Of a stretch of DNA of 64,000 bases, positions 62,216-64,000 are shown in pieces. Every line of letters begins with the position of its first letter. The stretch's first letter is position 1. This stretch comes from Bacteroidales bacterium (lineage in GTDB: Bacteria > Bacteroidota > Bacteroidia > Bacteroidales > UBA3824): NCBI GenBank assembly GCA_017417315.1, contig JAFPZK010000053.1, positions 294,592 through 358,591 of the forward strand, given 5' to 3'. The translations under genes were made by a program, and so were the position numbers. The notes under the pieces are model-generated. The model was not told where the DNA came from and ran no database searches. It saw nothing but the letters and a program-made list of their open reading frames with translations.

Positions 62216-64000
62216 TCACACATTCCTATACCTATTAAACAACTTCTCTAATGCCTCAAATACTTTGGCTTTGATTTCGGCGCGTTGGGGAAGGAAGGGG
62301 TTGAGGGGCGGGAGAACGTTAGCAAGGGCTGTGCCGGTTGAACTAATGTAGCCGTCGGATTCTGACTGCGAAAGGTAGGCGCGGGTTTCGGGTTCTTTGA
62401 GGTTGTAGAAGGCGATGATGGTTTTTAGTTCGGCTTCTTTCTGTTCGGCGATAAACTTGTCCCATTCGTCGAAAACGTCGCCCTTGGAGGCTGTCATTCG
62501 GTCGATGAAACGCTGTATCAAATCTATCTTGTCGCGGAGGTCGGGACTGGCTTTTACGGCTTTGGAAATCTTTACAACTATCTCCTTATCGGCGCAGTTG
62601 TTGTCGTGATACTCCTTTACAAGCATCAAAATGTATTCGATAGAAACTTGTATCTGTTTTACCAATTCCATTTCAAACACAAGGTCGTCGTTGATGTTGG
62701 TGTTGTCGCCCTTGGGGTCGCCTTTGAGTTCGTCGCGAAGGTCTTGGTAAATGCTTGTAAAATTCTGAACCTGACCCACTTTGATAATCTTTTTATCGTC
62801 GGTGAACTCATCGAAAATAGATAACAAATTGTTCATTTTGAGGAACGCGCCAAAGAGTCGTACAAAGTCTTTTTTAGCATCTAAATCGAGCGTATGGAAA
62901 AATGATTCGGTAGGCTCAAACTTTTGTAGCAATTCGTCCACAATCTCGGTGTAACCCGGATGATGTTTGCCGTCGGCGGTGGTGTAGCCGTTGTAATAGT
63001 CGGCAAAGGGGCGCAGGATTACATAGCCCGCCGCGTCTTTGTCGCCAAAGAGCGAGAGTGCGCGGTTGGTTTCGGCTTCGAGGTTGCGGAAGTTGACAAT
63101 GTTGCCGCAGTTTTTTATGGAGTTGAGTATGCGGTTGGTGCGGCTGTACGACTGCAAAAGTCCGTGCATTTTCAGGTTTTTGTCAACCCAAAGCGTGTTG
63201 AGCGTTTTGGCGTCGAAACCCGTGAGAAACATTCCCACAACGATTATCATATCCAATTCGCGGTTTTTTACTCGCAAAGAAACGTCTTTGTAGTAGTTTT
63301 GAAAACTGTCGCCGTTGAGCGAATAGTTAACGCCAAACATTTTGTTATAATCGTTGATGGCAGAAAGAAGCGCATCGTATGCGGCGGGGCTTTTGGTTTT
63401 GAGTTCCTCAATGTTTTCGGGCGATTCGGCAGTGTCGTCGATGATGTCGTCGTCGAAACTTTCAGCCTCCTCCTCGTTGGCTCCGTAGGTGAATATGGTG
63501 GCTATTTTCAGACGGTTGTTTATTGGCAACGCCTCTTGCTGACGCTTAAATTCTTTGTAATACTCTATTGCCATCTCCACGCTGTCGGCGGCAAAAATGG
63601 AGTTGAATCCGCCCACACGGTATTTCTGTTTTACTTCGGTGGCGCGGCGGCGGCTTTTTACAACCTCCTCAACGTTTTGTATGCGGCTCATAACGTAGGC
63701 TTCGGCGCGTTTGGTTTTGGCAGCGTAATGTTCCAAAACATATTTTACGTTGTTGGTAATGCGGCGGGGGTCGTGGAGAGCCTCTTTGGTTTCGATGCCC
63801 CAAACTTGCTCGTCCTTAACGTCGTCTTTCATACGCATTGTGCGGATGTAGTCGATGTGAAATTTGAGCACATTGCGGTCGCGGATGGCGTCGATGATGG
63901 TGTAGGTGTGCAGTTTGTCGCCAAAAAGGTCGGCGGTGGTCTTGCGCGACGCTCCGATGTTTTCGGCAAAAATTGGCGTTCCTGTAAATCCAAACATCAT
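62216..64000 (-). CDS. hsdR: Type I restriction enzyme subunit R, 3' part
   Basis: 594 residues are visible; the frame is open at the window edge, so the N-terminal nuclease domain and Walker A lie outside. MFGFTGTPIFAENIG is the helicase motif III region. MIIVVGMFLTGFDAKTLNTLWVDKNLK and LLQSYSRTNRILN are motifs V and VI of the motor. The C-terminal helical region (about 350-594) binds the other subunits. HsdR translocates and cuts unmodified DNA together with HsdM and HsdS, which are presumably to the right. It is GC-rich compared with core genes. Confidence 0.9.
   Translation of the reverse strand: MMFGFTGTPIFAENIGASRKTTADLFGDKLHTYTIIDAIRDRNVLKFHIDYIRTMRMKDDVKDEQVWGIETKEALHDPRRITNNVKYVLEHYAAKTKRAEAYVMSRIQNVEEVVKSRRRATEVKQKYRVGGFNSIFAADSVEMAIEYYKEFKRQQEALPINNRLKIATIFTYGANEEEAESFDDDIIDDTAESPENIEELKTKSPAAYDALLSAINDYNKMFGVNYSLNGDSFQNYYKDVSLRVKNRELDMIIVVGMFLTGFDAKTLNTLWVDKNLKMHGLLQSYSRTNRILNSIKNCGNIVNFRNLEAETNRALSLFGDKDAAGYVILRPFADYYNGYTTADGKHHPGYTEIVDELLQKFEPTESFFHTLDLDAKKDFVRLFGAFLKMNNLLSIFDEFTDDKKIIKVGQVQNFTSIYQDLRDELKGDPKGDNTNINDDLVFEMELVKQIQVSIEYILMLVKEYHDNNCADKEIVVKISKAVKASPDLRDKIDLIQRFIDRMTASKGDVFDEWDKFIAEQKEAELKTIIAFYNLKEPETRAYLSQSESDGYISSTGTALANVLPPLNPFLPQRAEIKAKVFEALEKLFNRYRNV

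Overview
The window looks like a chromosomal segment of an AT-rich Bacteroidota (Bacteroidales-like) bacterium. Three things support this. It carries type IX secretion (T9SS) genes: gldL, gldM, gldN, a probable sprE/porW 3' end and a type B sorted cargo protein. Promoters repeatedly match the phylum's TTTG-N19-TAnnTTTG consensus. Shine-Dalgarno sites are mostly absent. No species can be named from the sequence alone.

Layout. 0-8.3 kb: probable sprE/porW end, a PD40-like propeller protein, a SPOR lipoprotein, a class III cyclase fused to an HD domain, a dCache-HAMP-GAF-PAS sensor with no output domain, and a membrane sulfatase-fold transferase. 8.3-9.8 kb: a DUF4143-type ATPase cassette lying exactly between two 60-bp direct repeats (59/60 identical). 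It separates two sulfatase-fold genes that once overlapped. 9.8-16.9 kb: the second sulfatase-fold protein, then a convergent seven-gene operon (aminotransferase, toxin-antitoxin pair, LicC-like nucleotidyltransferase, CDP-glycerol-transferase-like protein, two glycosyltransferases) that probably builds a phospho-substituted surface glycan. 17.0-33.4 kb: accessory, visibly more GC-rich DNA. It holds a deleted DUF4143 gene that keeps its promoter array, small enzymes (DUF3795, radical SAM, GNATs, DUF5131, CAT-like), ion transporters, a Bro-N protein, a two-component system with a receiver-deleted paralogue, and a possible immunity pair. It ends at a tRNA-like gene with a 13-nt anticodon loop. 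33.5-59.1 kb: core genes (dnaB, accA, hrpB, metK, radA, gldLMN, nnr, gmd, fcl) plus a probable metal-uptake TonB operon. 59.4-64.0 kb: again accessory, with an aldo/keto reductase, an ATPase-nuclease fusion and the 3' part of hsdR.

Three non-coding patterns deserve most attention. (1) Three tandem 32-33 bp units sit directly upstream of the promoters of both DUF4143 genes, with a shared backbone and different cores. (2) A 62-bp palindromic element occurs twice in opposite orientation (33.54 and 59.03 kb), at the two ends of the core block. (3) A compound inverted repeat (MITE-like) separates gmd from fcl.

All functional calls come from motif recognition by eye. No alignment, profile search or structure prediction was run.
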